Source of the DNA: Chloroflexota bacterium
GTDB taxonomy: Bacteria; Chloroflexota; Limnocylindria; Limnocylindrales; CSP1-4
NCBI GenBank assembly: GCA_021785115.1
Contig: JAJYGO010000025.1
Span: 1 to 10,257 of the forward strand
Length of the DNA stretch: 10,257 nucleotides
Direction of reading: 5' to 3'
The notes beneath the pieces were generated by a model. The model saw nothing but the letters and a program-made list of their open reading frames with translations. It had not been told where the DNA came from and made no database searches. The position numbers were made by a program, and so were the translations under genes. Positions 1 through 5,901 of the stretch are shown here, piece by piece. Each line of letters opens with the position of its first letter. The first letter of the stretch is position 1.

Positions 1-36
1 CTCCTCGACCGCAAGTGGATCCCGGGTCCCGCATGA
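1..36 (+). CDS. 3' end of an upstream gene (partial, unidentified)
   Basis: Frame 1 is open from the first base and ends at a TGA at 34-36, giving a C-terminal tail LLDRKWIPGPA. The stop overlaps the ATG (33-35) of the Rieske ferredoxin in an ATGA arrangement, the usual sign of translational coupling in one operon. Eleven residues are too few to name the protein. Small Rieske ferredoxins are often found beside SUF iron-sulfur assembly genes such as sufD, or beside ring-hydroxylating oxygenase subunits, so either is a possible identity. That is only inference from the neighbour. Confidence 0.5.
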   Translation, partial: LLDRKWIPGPA

Positions 37-368
37 GCCGCCTGGTCGACGTGGCGGGGCTCGACGACGTCCCGCCCGGCACCATGCTGATGGTCCAGGT
101 CGACGACACGAACATCCTCCTCGTCAACCTGGAGGGCATCGTCCGCGCCGTCCAGGGCACCTGCTCGCACGAGTACTTCGAGCTGGACCGGGGCTTCCTG
201 ACCGGCGACTCGGTGACCTGTGCCCTCCACCTCTCCCGCTTCGACCTGGCGACCGGCGAGGCGCTCGACCCGCCCGCCGAGGTGCCGCTCCGGACCTACC
301 CGGTGCGTGTGGCGGACGGCCGGATCTCGCTCGAGCTCCCGGAGGGGCCCGTCCCCGTCAACGAGTAG
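33..368 (+). CDS. Rieske [2Fe-2S] ferredoxin, small stand-alone type
   Basis: This is a 111-residue soluble electron carrier binding a Rieske [2Fe-2S] cluster. The ligand motifs are C44-S-H46 and C63-A-L-H66, separated by 16 residues, which fits the C-x-H ... C-x2-H pattern with two Cys and two His ligands. A following FDLATG segment (70-75) is typical after the second motif. The length of about 110 residues matches free ferredoxins of the BphF/CarAc/NirD-like group rather than a domain in a larger enzyme. The second loop reads CALHLSRFD, where most family members have Gly after the His (HG..FD), a mild oddity. The start is set at ATG 33 because it overlaps the upstream stop; an in-frame GTG at 15 would add six residues without apparent need. 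The partner enzyme is not in the window; an oxygenase or a role beside a SUF operon are both plausible. Confidence 0.88.
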   Translation: MSRLVDVAGLDDVPPGTMLMVQVDDTNILLVNLEGIVRAVQGTCSHEYFELDRGFLTGDSVTCALHLSRFDLATGEALDPPAEVPLRTYPVRVADGRISLELPEGPVPVNE

Positions 369-385
369 CGGCGGGCAGCGGCGGC

Positions 386-414
386 GGACGCGGCGCCCCG
401 CCGGGCCCGCGTCC
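386..414. terminator. GC hairpin after the ferredoxin gene
   Basis: Perfect 8-bp arms GGACGCGG (386-393) and CCGCGTCC (407-414) pair. After a bulged C394, four more pairs (395-398 with 403-406) close a 4-nt loop. It lies 17 nt past the ferredoxin stop in a gap between convergent genes, where a terminator is expected. There is no T-tract, so it would be a GC-hairpin-only terminator; function is inferred. Confidence 0.55.
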
Positions 415-425
415 CCTCGGAGGTC

Positions 426-471
426 CCCCGGCCGCCCGTACCAGCGCGCCGCTCGTCGGTTGCGGCCGGGG
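426..471. terminator. GC hairpin after the penicillin acylase gene
   Basis: Perfect 10-bp arms CCCCGGCCGC (426-435) and GCGGCCGGGG (462-471) enclose a 26-nt loop that holds a nested 4-bp hairpin (443-446 with 450-453, loop 447-449). On the minus strand it begins 7 nt after the acylase stop codon. There is no T-tract on either side. Together with the hairpin at 386-414 it would insulate the two convergent genes. Confidence 0.55.
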
Positions 472-478
472 CCCTGCG

Positions 479-3205
479 CTATGGCACGAGCGTCATCCGC
501 TGCGTCGCGGCACGGTCGACGGCCGCCTGCGTGAAGGGGAGCGGCACGTCGCGGTTGGCCAGCCAGTCGCCGATCAGGTCCCCGTAGTGCGTGTCGAAGG
601 GGACGCCCGACTGGCCGGTCGTCTGGATGATCGACGCCCCGTCCAGGTCGCCCATGTCGATGACGAACCGGTACGAAGGCCCGGCGACGGTCGCGAAGAG
701 CGTCCGCAGCCCGGAGGCGTCGGTCCCGGGGACCGGCGTCGGGTTCGTGGCGTACGGGTCGGCGTAGGCCACGGACAGGTCGAAGTAGGTCTGGTCGATC
801 GCCTCGGGCGCGCCGGCCACCGGGTAGGGGCCTCGGTCGAAGATCGCCTCCAGGGGACCGATCCCCGAGGAGCCCAGGCTGGGTTCCTGGAAGGTCACCG
901 TGTGGAGCCTCCCCCAGGTCCAGCCGGAGGGATCGCCGAAGGCACTGCGCAGGTCGGCACCCGCCTGGTCGAGGGCCCGCGCGATGACCGTGTCCCGCGT
1001 CTCCACGGTCGGCGTGGACGGGTCGTCCCACCAGGTGCTGGTGGGCTGTCCCAGCAGGTCGATCAGCACCTCCGCCGAACGCTCCGTGCCCACGAAGAGC
1101 CGCGCCAGCCCGGCCTTGCCGGTCGCGCCCAGTCGCGGATCGAAGACGTCCCGCAGAAGGTGGTAGACGAACTCGGTGTACGGCGCGCACCCGGTGGACC
1201 CGACGTCGCAGAAGTCGTCCCATGCGCGGATGCGCGCGAGGACGGTCCGGCCGTCGGCGGTGGCGGGGGCGATGGACGAGGACGCGAGGGCAGCCTGGAA
1301 CGGCTTCGCCTGCAGCACCAGCGTGTCGCCCTGGATGACGTGCATGTCGGCCGTGGTGAGCTTCGGCGTCCCCTGGAGCAGCTGGATGATCCGCTCTGCC
1401 CGGTAGCCGGGCGACCAGTCCTTGCCGATGAAGTAGGGGAAGCGCGAGTCGACGGCGGCGTTGTTCGCGGAGGCGATGATCCCCGACGGCGGGTCGTACA
1501 GGTACGGCAGCCTGTCGAAGGGGATGAACCCGGTCCAGTCGTGGGCGCCGTCCCAGCCGGGAACCGGCATGCTGCCGTCGCCGGAGGCGCGGATGGGCAC
1601 CAGGCCCGGCATCTGGTAGCCGATGTTGCCCGCGACGTCCGCGTAGACCACGTTCTGTGACGGCGCGTCGAAGGTCCGCAGCGCGTTCCGGAACGAGGTG
1701 AAGTCAGTGGCGCGATCGAGGGCCAGGATCGACTGGAAGGTCCGCTGCGCCTGCGACGTGGCGGTCCACTCGAGCGCGTAGACCACGCCGGGCTGACCCA
1801 GCCCGCCGCCACCGCTCGCCGCGGGCTTCAGCACGTCCTCCACGTCGCTGATCACGGGCCCATGCACCGTGGAGCGGACCGTCAGCGTGACCGACGGCGC
1901 GCCCGCGACCTTGATGACCTCGGTCCGCGTGGTGAACGGCAGGTACTGGCCCTTGTAGAGGTAGCGGCTCGGGTCGGCCGGGTCCGGCTTCTCCATGAAG
2001 AGGTCCTCGACGTCGGGGTTCACGTTGGTGAAGCCCCACGCGATGCGGTCGTTGTGGCCCAGCACGACGCCCGGAGCGCCGGGGAAGCTGACGCCCGACA
2101 CGTCGTAGGGGCACGCGGCGCTCACCGGCCGGCAGTGGAGACCGATCATGTACCAGATCGACGGCATCATCACGCCCAGGTGCGGGTCGTTCGCCAGGAT
2201 CGGGTGGCCGCTCGCGGTGTGGGCGCCGGAGACGACCCAGTCGTTGGACCCGAGGCCCGCCGGCCCTGCCGCGCCCGGGGCGGTGAACCCGGCGACCTGG
2301 GAGACCTGGTCGCCGATGGCCGCGACATCCAGGAGCCCGGCGCTGGCGGCGTCCGCGATGCCCGCGGTTGCGGGCGCGGTGGCGTTGCCCGACCCGCTCT
2401 GTCCGGCGGCGTTGCCGGTCGCCGTCGCCCCCGTGGAGCCGGTCCCGCCACTCGGGAGCGTCGCCCCGCCGGTTGCCGGAGCCCCCGCGCCACCCGACCC
2501 CGGCGCGCCCGTGGGGACGATCACGGGCCAGCCCGCCCGGTAGGGAGGCGTGAGCTCGGCCACCGCCTGCGGGCCGAGCCGGCTGGAGACCAGCGCGTTG
2601 AAGATCTCCGTGTCGATGTTGCCGCCCAGGCTCCAGGCCTGCACCTTCGCCCAGGTGAGCGAGTCGACCGCCGTCCACGGCTCCGGCTGGAAGCCGGACA
2701 GCCCGCCGCCGGCACCCAGCAGCCCAGTCAGCACGAACGGCAGCGACTCATCCCGGTGGGTGGAGAGCCAGGCGTTCACGCCGCTGGCGTAGGCGTCCAG
2801 GGCGGCCCGCGTGGCGGGATCCATCGCGGCCAGGTCGCGCTCGGCCGACTGCCGCCAGCCGAGCGTCCGCACGAAGGCGTCGCTCTTGACCTCGCTCGGC
2901 CCGAAGAGCTCCGCCAGGCGTCCCGATCCCAGGCGTCGCCAGATCTCCATCTGCCACATCCGCTCCGACGCGTGGAGCCACCCCTCGGCGGCGAACAGGT
3001 CGGCGGGCGTGGAGGCGTAGACCTGCGGGATGCCGGATGCATCGCGCACGATCTGCACGTCCGCGGAGAGCCCGGGGATGGACGCTGTCCCGGTGCGCTG
3101 CGGGATGCCGCGGATCACGACCACGGCGAACAGCGCGGTCGTGGCGACCAGCACCACGACCACCAGGAGCGCGACGAGCACCAGCAACCGCCTGATCAAG
3201 CGCAC
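479..3205 (-). CDS. penicillin acylase family protein (S45 Ntn-hydrolase), membrane-anchored or secreted
   Basis: This 908-residue amide hydrolase belongs to the penicillin/cephalosporin/homoserine-lactone acylase family. Such proteins mature by self-cleavage and cut an acyl group from an amide; the substrate cannot be told here. Residues 7-31 form one strong hydrophobic segment after an Arg-rich start, a signal sequence or anchor. The alpha-subunit core is at about 48-102 (GWLHASERMWQMEIWRRLGSG). The nucleophile is Ser320 in GLG|SNDWVVSG, with cleavage expected after Gly319. Later family marks are NDPHL, HGPVI, ASANN (578-582, with the oxyanion-type Asn) and a C-terminal GQSG...HYGD...PLPF block, so the gene is complete. 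Residues 231-282 are an unusual Gly/Ala/Ser/Thr/Pro-only stretch inside the spacer before Ser320. The start is GTG at 3205, because GGGGAGGAGG (3211-3220) lies 5 nt upstream; the open frame extends to 3505 and ATGs at 3247/3250 are less likely. Confidence 0.92.
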   Translation of the reverse strand: MRLIRRLLVLVALLVVVVLVATTALFAVVVIRGIPQRTGTASIPGLSADVQIVRDASGIPQVYASTPADLFAAEGWLHASERMWQMEIWRRLGSGRLAELFGPSEVKSDAFVRTLGWRQSAERDLAAMDPATRAALDAYASGVNAWLSTHRDESLPFVLTGLLGAGGGLSGFQPEPWTAVDSLTWAKVQAWSLGGNIDTEIFNALVSSRLGPQAVAELTPPYRAGWPVIVPTGAPGSGGAGAPATGGATLPSGGTGSTGATATGNAAGQSGSGNATAPATAGIADAASAGLLDVAAIGDQVSQVAGFTAPGAAGPAGLGSNDWVVSGAHTASGHPILANDPHLGVMMPSIWYMIGLHCRPVSAACPYDVSGVSFPGAPGVVLGHNDRIAWGFTNVNPDVEDLFMEKPDPADPSRYLYKGQYLPFTTRTEVIKVAGAPSVTLTVRSTVHGPVISDVEDVLKPAASGGGGLGQPGVVYALEWTATSQAQRTFQSILALDRATDFTSFRNALRTFDAPSQNVVYADVAGNIGYQMPGLVPIRASGDGSMPVPGWDGAHDWTGFIPFDRLPYLYDPPSGIIASANNAAVDSRFPYFIGKDWSPGYRAERIIQLLQGTPKLTTADMHVIQGDTLVLQAKPFQAALASSSIAPATADGRTVLARIRAWDDFCDVGSTGCAPYTEFVYHLLRDVFDPRLGATGKAGLARLFVGTERSAEVLIDLLGQPTSTWWDDPSTPTVETRDTVIARALDQAGADLRSAFGDPSGWTWGRLHTVTFQEPSLGSSGIGPLEAIFDRGPYPVAGAPEAIDQTYFDLSVAYADPYATNPTPVPGTDASGLRTLFATVAGPSYRFVIDMGDLDGASIIQTTGQSGVPFDTHYGDLIGDWLANRDVPLPFTQAAVDRAATQRMTLVP

Positions 3206-3210
3206 GGACG

Positions 3211-3220
3211 CCTCCTCCCC
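3211..3220 (-). promoter_or_regulatory. Shine-Dalgarno site deciding the acylase start
   Basis: Read on the minus strand this is GGGGAGGAGG, ending 5 nt before the GTG at 3205. It is one of only two near-perfect ribosome binding sites in the window. It rules against the in-frame ATG codons further upstream, which would place this site inside the coding region. Confidence 0.75.
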
Positions 3221-3245
3221 GTGGTGAGCCTGGCCGTTGCGGCGC

Positions 3246-3274
3246 ATCATGCGGCCACGGCGACGCGGCGACAA
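3246..3274 (-). promoter_or_regulatory. candidate sigma-70-type promoter of the acylase gene
   Basis: On the minus strand, TTGTCG (3274-3269) and CATGAT (3251-3246) are separated by exactly 17 nt. Each box matches four of six consensus bases (TTGACA, TATAAT). The predicted start near 3239 would leave a leader of about 34 nt carrying the strong ribosome binding site. Spacing and position are good, but in GC-rich DNA such partial matches arise by chance. Confidence 0.4.
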
Positions 3275-3419
3275 GGTGGCACGCGGTGGAGCCCTGGGCG
3301 CGAGCCGCGGGCGCCGCCGGCGGAACGCGTGCGGCGGAGCATTCGGGGCGGTGGGCGGGACGCAGCACGTGACGGGCCCTGCGCCCCGCGCGGCGGATGC
3401 CTCCCGGGAGCGGTGGGGG

Positions 3420-3425
3420 TAGCAT
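3420..3425 (+). promoter_or_regulatory. candidate -10 box for the small membrane protein/cupin operon
   Basis: TAGCAT fits the TAnnnT -10 pattern and lies 61 nt before the TTG start at 3487. Transcription would begin near 3432. The leader would contain a compact hairpin (3446-3452 with 3456-3462, loop CGA, one G-T pair) and then the ribosome binding site AGGAGG at 3475-3480. No clear -35 box is visible. Confidence 0.3.
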
Positions 3426-3486
3426 GCCGCCCAGGCGCGGGGAGCCTGGGCCCGAGGCCCGGCCCTCGAGTCGCAGGAGGTGCTGA

Positions 3487-3795
3487 TTGCCCACCCGGCG
3501 GGCACTGGTCGCCGCGATGATCCCGGCCGTGGCGGTGGGGGGGATCTTCTGGCTCTGGCTCGACTTCCCGCTCTCCGTCGCGGCCGCGCTGGGGGCGCTC
3601 TTCGGCGTCGCCAGCCTGCTGGTCACCAACTCCGTGTACGACCGTGCCGAGGACGAGATGCTGGCCTGGCATCGCGCGGCCCCGGATCTCGCTGAGCTCG
3701 ACGCGGGAGTGGGCCTGGCACCCGACGGGGACCGCGACAGGGTGGCGGCGCGGCCATCGGCGGGCGGGGGCACGGGCGAGGTCTCGTCGACGTGA
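3487..3795 (+). CDS. small two-helix membrane protein, unrecognised
   Basis: This 102-residue protein is not assigned to a family. Two hydrophobic segments are visible: about residues 7-25 (AMIPAVAVGGIFWLWL) and about 30-50 (VAAALGALFGVASLLVTNSV), joined by a short DFPLS turn. A hydrophilic tail of about 50 residues follows, first charged (YDRAEDEMLAWHRAAPDLAEL), then Gly/Ala/Arg-rich. With the second helix ending before that charged stretch, both termini are probably cytoplasmic. The TTG start is well supported: AGGAGG at 3475-3480 lies 6 nt upstream. The stop overlaps the GTG of the cupin gene by 4 bp, so the two are probably translated together. It is divergent from the penicillin acylase gene, and the 281-bp gap between them holds both candidate promoters. 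Function is unknown. Confidence 0.72.
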   Translation: MPTRRALVAAMIPAVAVGGIFWLWLDFPLSVAAALGALFGVASLLVTNSVYDRAEDEMLAWHRAAPDLAELDAGVGLAPDGDRDRVAARPSAGGGTGEVSST

Positions 3796-4181
3796 GCGAC
3801 ACCGGCGATCAGGACCGCGACATGGGCCCGGCGCCGGACTCGCCCGCCGGCCCGCTCGACGAGGCGGCGCGGGCCCGCCTTGCCGCCGAGGGGCTCGACG
3901 CCTCCGAGTGGGGCAACGGCCCGGGCGACCGCTACCTGGCGCACCGGCACGACTACGACAAGGTGATCGTGTGCACCGAGGGCCGGATCGACTTCTGGCT
4001 GCGCGAGCTCGAGCGCACCGCGCGGCTCGAGCCCGGCGACCGACTGGAGCTCCCCTCCAACACGCTGCACGAGGCCACCGTGGGCCGCGCCGGCGTCCGC
4101 TGCCTGGAGGCGCACCTCCCGCCCGGCACGCTGCCCCGCCGCGTGCTGCACCGGCCGGGGTGGGCCCTGGGCGCGGACTGA
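3792..4181 (+). CDS. small cupin-domain protein
   Basis: This 129-residue single-domain cupin has motif 1 as G45-DRYLA-H51-R-H53 ... G64 and motif 2 as G82-DRLELPSNTL-H93, so the three His metal ligands are present. The usual motif-1 Glu is replaced by Lys57 (HRHDYDK), which would alter or weaken metal binding. The start GTG overlaps the previous stop (GTGA), with a GAGGT-like site about 8 nt upstream; an in-frame ATG at 3822 is an alternative that would drop an acidic N-terminus. The region before the barrel (about 1-40) is Asp/Ala-rich and probably flexible. It ends 43 bp before the ECF sigma factor. Small cupins of this kind bind metals or small molecules, and some are enzymes. ChrR-type anti-sigma factors also carry a cupin, but this protein has no zinc anti-sigma domain. 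Substrate unknown. Confidence 0.8.
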   Translation: MSDTGDQDRDMGPAPDSPAGPLDEAARARLAAEGLDASEWGNGPGDRYLAHRHDYDKVIVCTEGRIDFWLRELERTARLEPGDRLELPSNTLHEATVGRAGVRCLEAHLPPGTLPRRVLHRPGWALGAD

Positions 4182-4186
4182 CGCCG

Positions 4187-4213
4187 CGAAACCGGCGCGC
4201 CCCGCGCTGCGTA
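4187..4213 (+). promoter_or_regulatory. candidate ECF-type promoter upstream of the sigma factor gene
   Basis: CGAAAC (4187-4192) and CGTA (4210-4213) are separated by 17 nt. This resembles the -35 AAC and -10 CGT pattern of ECF sigma promoters; Bacillus SigW sites are TGAAAC and CGTA with 16 nt between. Transcription would begin only a few bases before the ATG at 4225. Autoregulation by the sigma factor encoded next is the natural inference. Confidence 0.42.
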
Positions 4214-4224
4214 CAGGCAGGCAG

Positions 4225-4875
4225 ATGGACTCGCGGCCGGCCGTCCTCCCGGATGCCGAGCTGGTGGCCCGGATCGCGGCGGGCGACGAGTCGGCGTTCG
4301 CGGAGGTGTACGACCGGCATGCGCAGCTCGTCTTCGGCTCGGCGGCGCGACTGCTGGGCGACAGGGGAGCCGCCGAGGAGGTCGTGCAGGAGACATGGCT
4401 GGCGCTCTGGAACCGCGCGGACCGCTACGACCCGGCGCGCGGTCCGCTGTCGGCGTGGCTCCTGGGCATCGCCCGGAACCGGTGCCTGGACCGTTTCCGG
4501 GCCGCGCGACGGCAGCCGGCGCTGGTCCCGCTCGGCGCCCCCGGCGACGAGCCGGACGACGAGGCGCTGGATCGCGCGCTCGCCTCGGGCGACCCGATCG
4601 GCGCCGGTGACGGCGAGACCGATCCGGAAGCGGCCGTCGCGCGAAGGTGGACCAGGGCGGTGGTGCGATCCGTGCTGACGGCACTTCCCGACCCGGAGCG
4701 CCGCGTGCTGGAGCTCGCCTACGACGCGGGGCTGAGCCAGGCGGAGATCGCGGCGCGGACGGGGTGGCCCCTCGGCACGGTCAAGACCCGGACGCGGCGG
4801 GGACTCATGCGGCTGCGGGAGGCATTGGGCGACGTGCTGGACGAGACCGATGGAGATGGGCCCGGTGCGCGATGA
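4225..4875 (+). CDS. ECF-family RNA polymerase sigma factor
   Basis: This 216-residue alternative sigma factor directs RNA polymerase to a stress or envelope regulon. Region 2 spans about residues 24-96: core-binding and -10 recognition helices with AEEVVQETWLALW (50-62) and PLSAWLLGIARNRCLDRFRAARR (74-96). Region 4 spans about 148-201: ALPDPERRVLEL, then the -35-binding helix-turn-helix SQAEIAARTGWPLGTVKTRTRRG. The two are joined by an acidic linker of about 50 residues, and regions 1 and 3 are absent, as in ECF factors. The start ATG has only a weak AGGCAGG-like site, consistent with a very short leader from the promoter at 4187-4213. The 3' end overlaps the anti-sigma gene. The RskA-like partner suggests the SigK-type group. 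The target regulon cannot be read from this window. Confidence 0.93.
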   Translation: MDSRPAVLPDAELVARIAAGDESAFAEVYDRHAQLVFGSAARLLGDRGAAEEVVQETWLALWNRADRYDPARGPLSAWLLGIARNRCLDRFRAARRQPALVPLGAPGDEPDDEALDRALASGDPIGAGDGETDPEAAVARRWTRAVVRSVLTALPDPERRVLELAYDAGLSQAEIAARTGWPLGTVKTRTRRGLMRLREALGDVLDETDGDGPGAR

Positions 4876-5791
4876 GTTGACGGGGCACGCCGAAGCGCTC
4901 GAGCGGCTCGGCGAGGCCGCGCTCGAGCGTGACGGGATCGCGCGCCTCGTCGCGACGGACGAGACGGTCGCCGCACACCTGGCGACGTGCGCGACGTGTG
5001 CCGCCGAGCGCGACGCGTGGGTGCGCCTGACCGACGCGCTGGTCGACGCGCTCGGCGCCGGCGCCGAGCCGTCCGGCGTCGCGGGCCTCCAGCCCATCCT
5101 CGCGGCCCCGGGGTCGGCAGGCCGCGTGCTGTCCGTCGCGCCGCCGGATCGCCCGCCGGAGCTCCCGTCCCATCTCCGCGAGCGGACCCTTCGCCTCGCC
5201 GAGACCCGGGGCGCACGCCGCGCACCGGTCGCGCCCGGCGACGAGGTCGTCGTCCCGATGCCGGGGGCATCCGGGAGGGCGCGCCGGAGCCGCTGGCGAC
5301 TGCTGGCCGCCGCGGCGGCCGTGGTCGTCCTCGTCGGCGGTGGCGGCCTGGTCGCGGATCTCGCCGTCCAGCGCGCCCAGGTTGCCCAGCAGCGGGACGC
5401 GGCGCGCGCCGAGGCCCGGCAGCTCGCGGGCGTGACCGGGACCCTGGATGCACTGCTCTCGGAGCCGGGGCACCGCGTCGCGCCGCTCGCGAGCGTCGCC
5501 AGCGGGCAGACCGTGGGTTCCGTGGTGTGGGGCCCCTCCAGCGGCCGGCTCGCAGTGGTGACCGGCGCGCTCGCCGCGCCGCCGCATGGCGCCACGTACC
5601 GGTGCTGGGTGGAACGTGATGGCGTGCGACGCGTGATCGGCGAGATGCAGTTCGGGGAAGGGCTTGCGTACTGGGCCGGGTGGGTGGACCCGTCCAGCGG
5701 GATCGGCCCGGGCAGCCGCATCGGAGTGAGCCTGGTGGGTGGGTCCGCGGCGCCCTCCCCGCCACCGGCTCTGCTGCTCGCCTCCTTCTGA
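4865..5791 (+). CDS. membrane-bound anti-sigma factor, zinc-finger plus RskA-like domain
   Basis: This 308-residue regulator is expected to hold the upstream sigma factor inactive at the membrane. The N-terminal cytoplasmic domain has the zinc anti-sigma signature H38-x3-C42-x2-C45. A linker of about 90 residues leads to one membrane helix at about 146-164 (LLAAAAAVVVLVGGGGLVA). Outside lies a short Gln/Ala/Arg helix, then an RskA-type beta domain with VWGPSSGRLAVVTGALAAPPHGATYRCWV-like character. In Mycobacterium the RskA protein is inactivated by regulated intramembrane proteolysis; the same is inferred here. The GTG at 4865 was chosen because GGAG at 4852-4855 lies 9 nt upstream and the overlap with the sigma gene is then 11 bp; ATG 4850 would add five residues. 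Release signal unknown. Confidence 0.88.
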   Translation: MRDELTGHAEALERLGEAALERDGIARLVATDETVAAHLATCATCAAERDAWVRLTDALVDALGAGAEPSGVAGLQPILAAPGSAGRVLSVAPPDRPPELPSHLRERTLRLAETRGARRAPVAPGDEVVVPMPGASGRARRSRWRLLAAAAAVVVLVGGGGLVADLAVQRAQVAQQRDAARAEARQLAGVTGTLDALLSEPGHRVAPLASVASGQTVGSVVWGPSSGRLAVVTGALAAPPHGATYRCWVERDGVRRVIGEMQFGEGLAYWAGWVDPSSGIGPGSRIGVSLVGGSAAPSPPPALLLASF

Positions 5792-5812
5792 TCGCGGCGA
5801 GCCCGTCTCTCC

Positions 5813-5840
5813 TCGCCGGTGCCGCGCCGCCGGCCGGCGA
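5813..5840 (+). terminator. possible hairpin terminator after the anti-sigma gene
   Basis: Seven-base arms TCGCCGG (5813-5819) and CCGGCGA (5834-5840) pair around a 14-nt loop, starting 22 nt past the anti-sigma stop. There is no T-tract, and the GC-rich context makes chance pairing likely. Position between two units fits a terminator. Confidence 0.3.
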
Positions 5841-5865
5841 ACGCGGAGCGTCCGCGGAGGCCGAG

Positions 5866-5901
5866 TTTCGAGCCGGCTCGTTCTCGGGTAGGCTCTGCGG
5901 C
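5866..5901 (+). promoter_or_regulatory. candidate leaderless promoter of the PD-(D/E)XK-like gene
   Basis: TAGGCT at 5889-5894 fits a TAnnnT -10 box, with TTTCGA at 5866-5871 as a weak -35 and a 17-nt spacer. The GTG at 5902 begins 7 nt after the -10 box, about where transcription would start, so the mRNA would have no leader. This fits the absence of a good ribosome binding site. Confidence 0.45.

Noticed and set aside
3206..3505. A 100-residue N-terminal extension of the acylase reading frame
   Set aside because: The extension is Arg/Ala/Pro-rich without a domain and contains a candidate promoter. The strong ribosome binding site at 3211-3220 and the signal sequence right after GTG 3205 set the start.
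1862..3520. A 552-codon open frame on the plus strand, opposite the acylase gene
   Set aside because: It is a shadow frame of the high-GC minus-strand gene: composition is Arg/Gly/Ala/His-rich with no domain, while the opposite strand carries a complete acylase with all family motifs.
5680..5901. Upstream extension of the PD-(D/E)XK-like frame into the anti-sigma gene
   Set aside because: It overlaps 112 bp of the RskA-like domain, is Gly/Pro/Arg-rich without a fold, and a -10 box at 5889-5894 fits a start at 5902.
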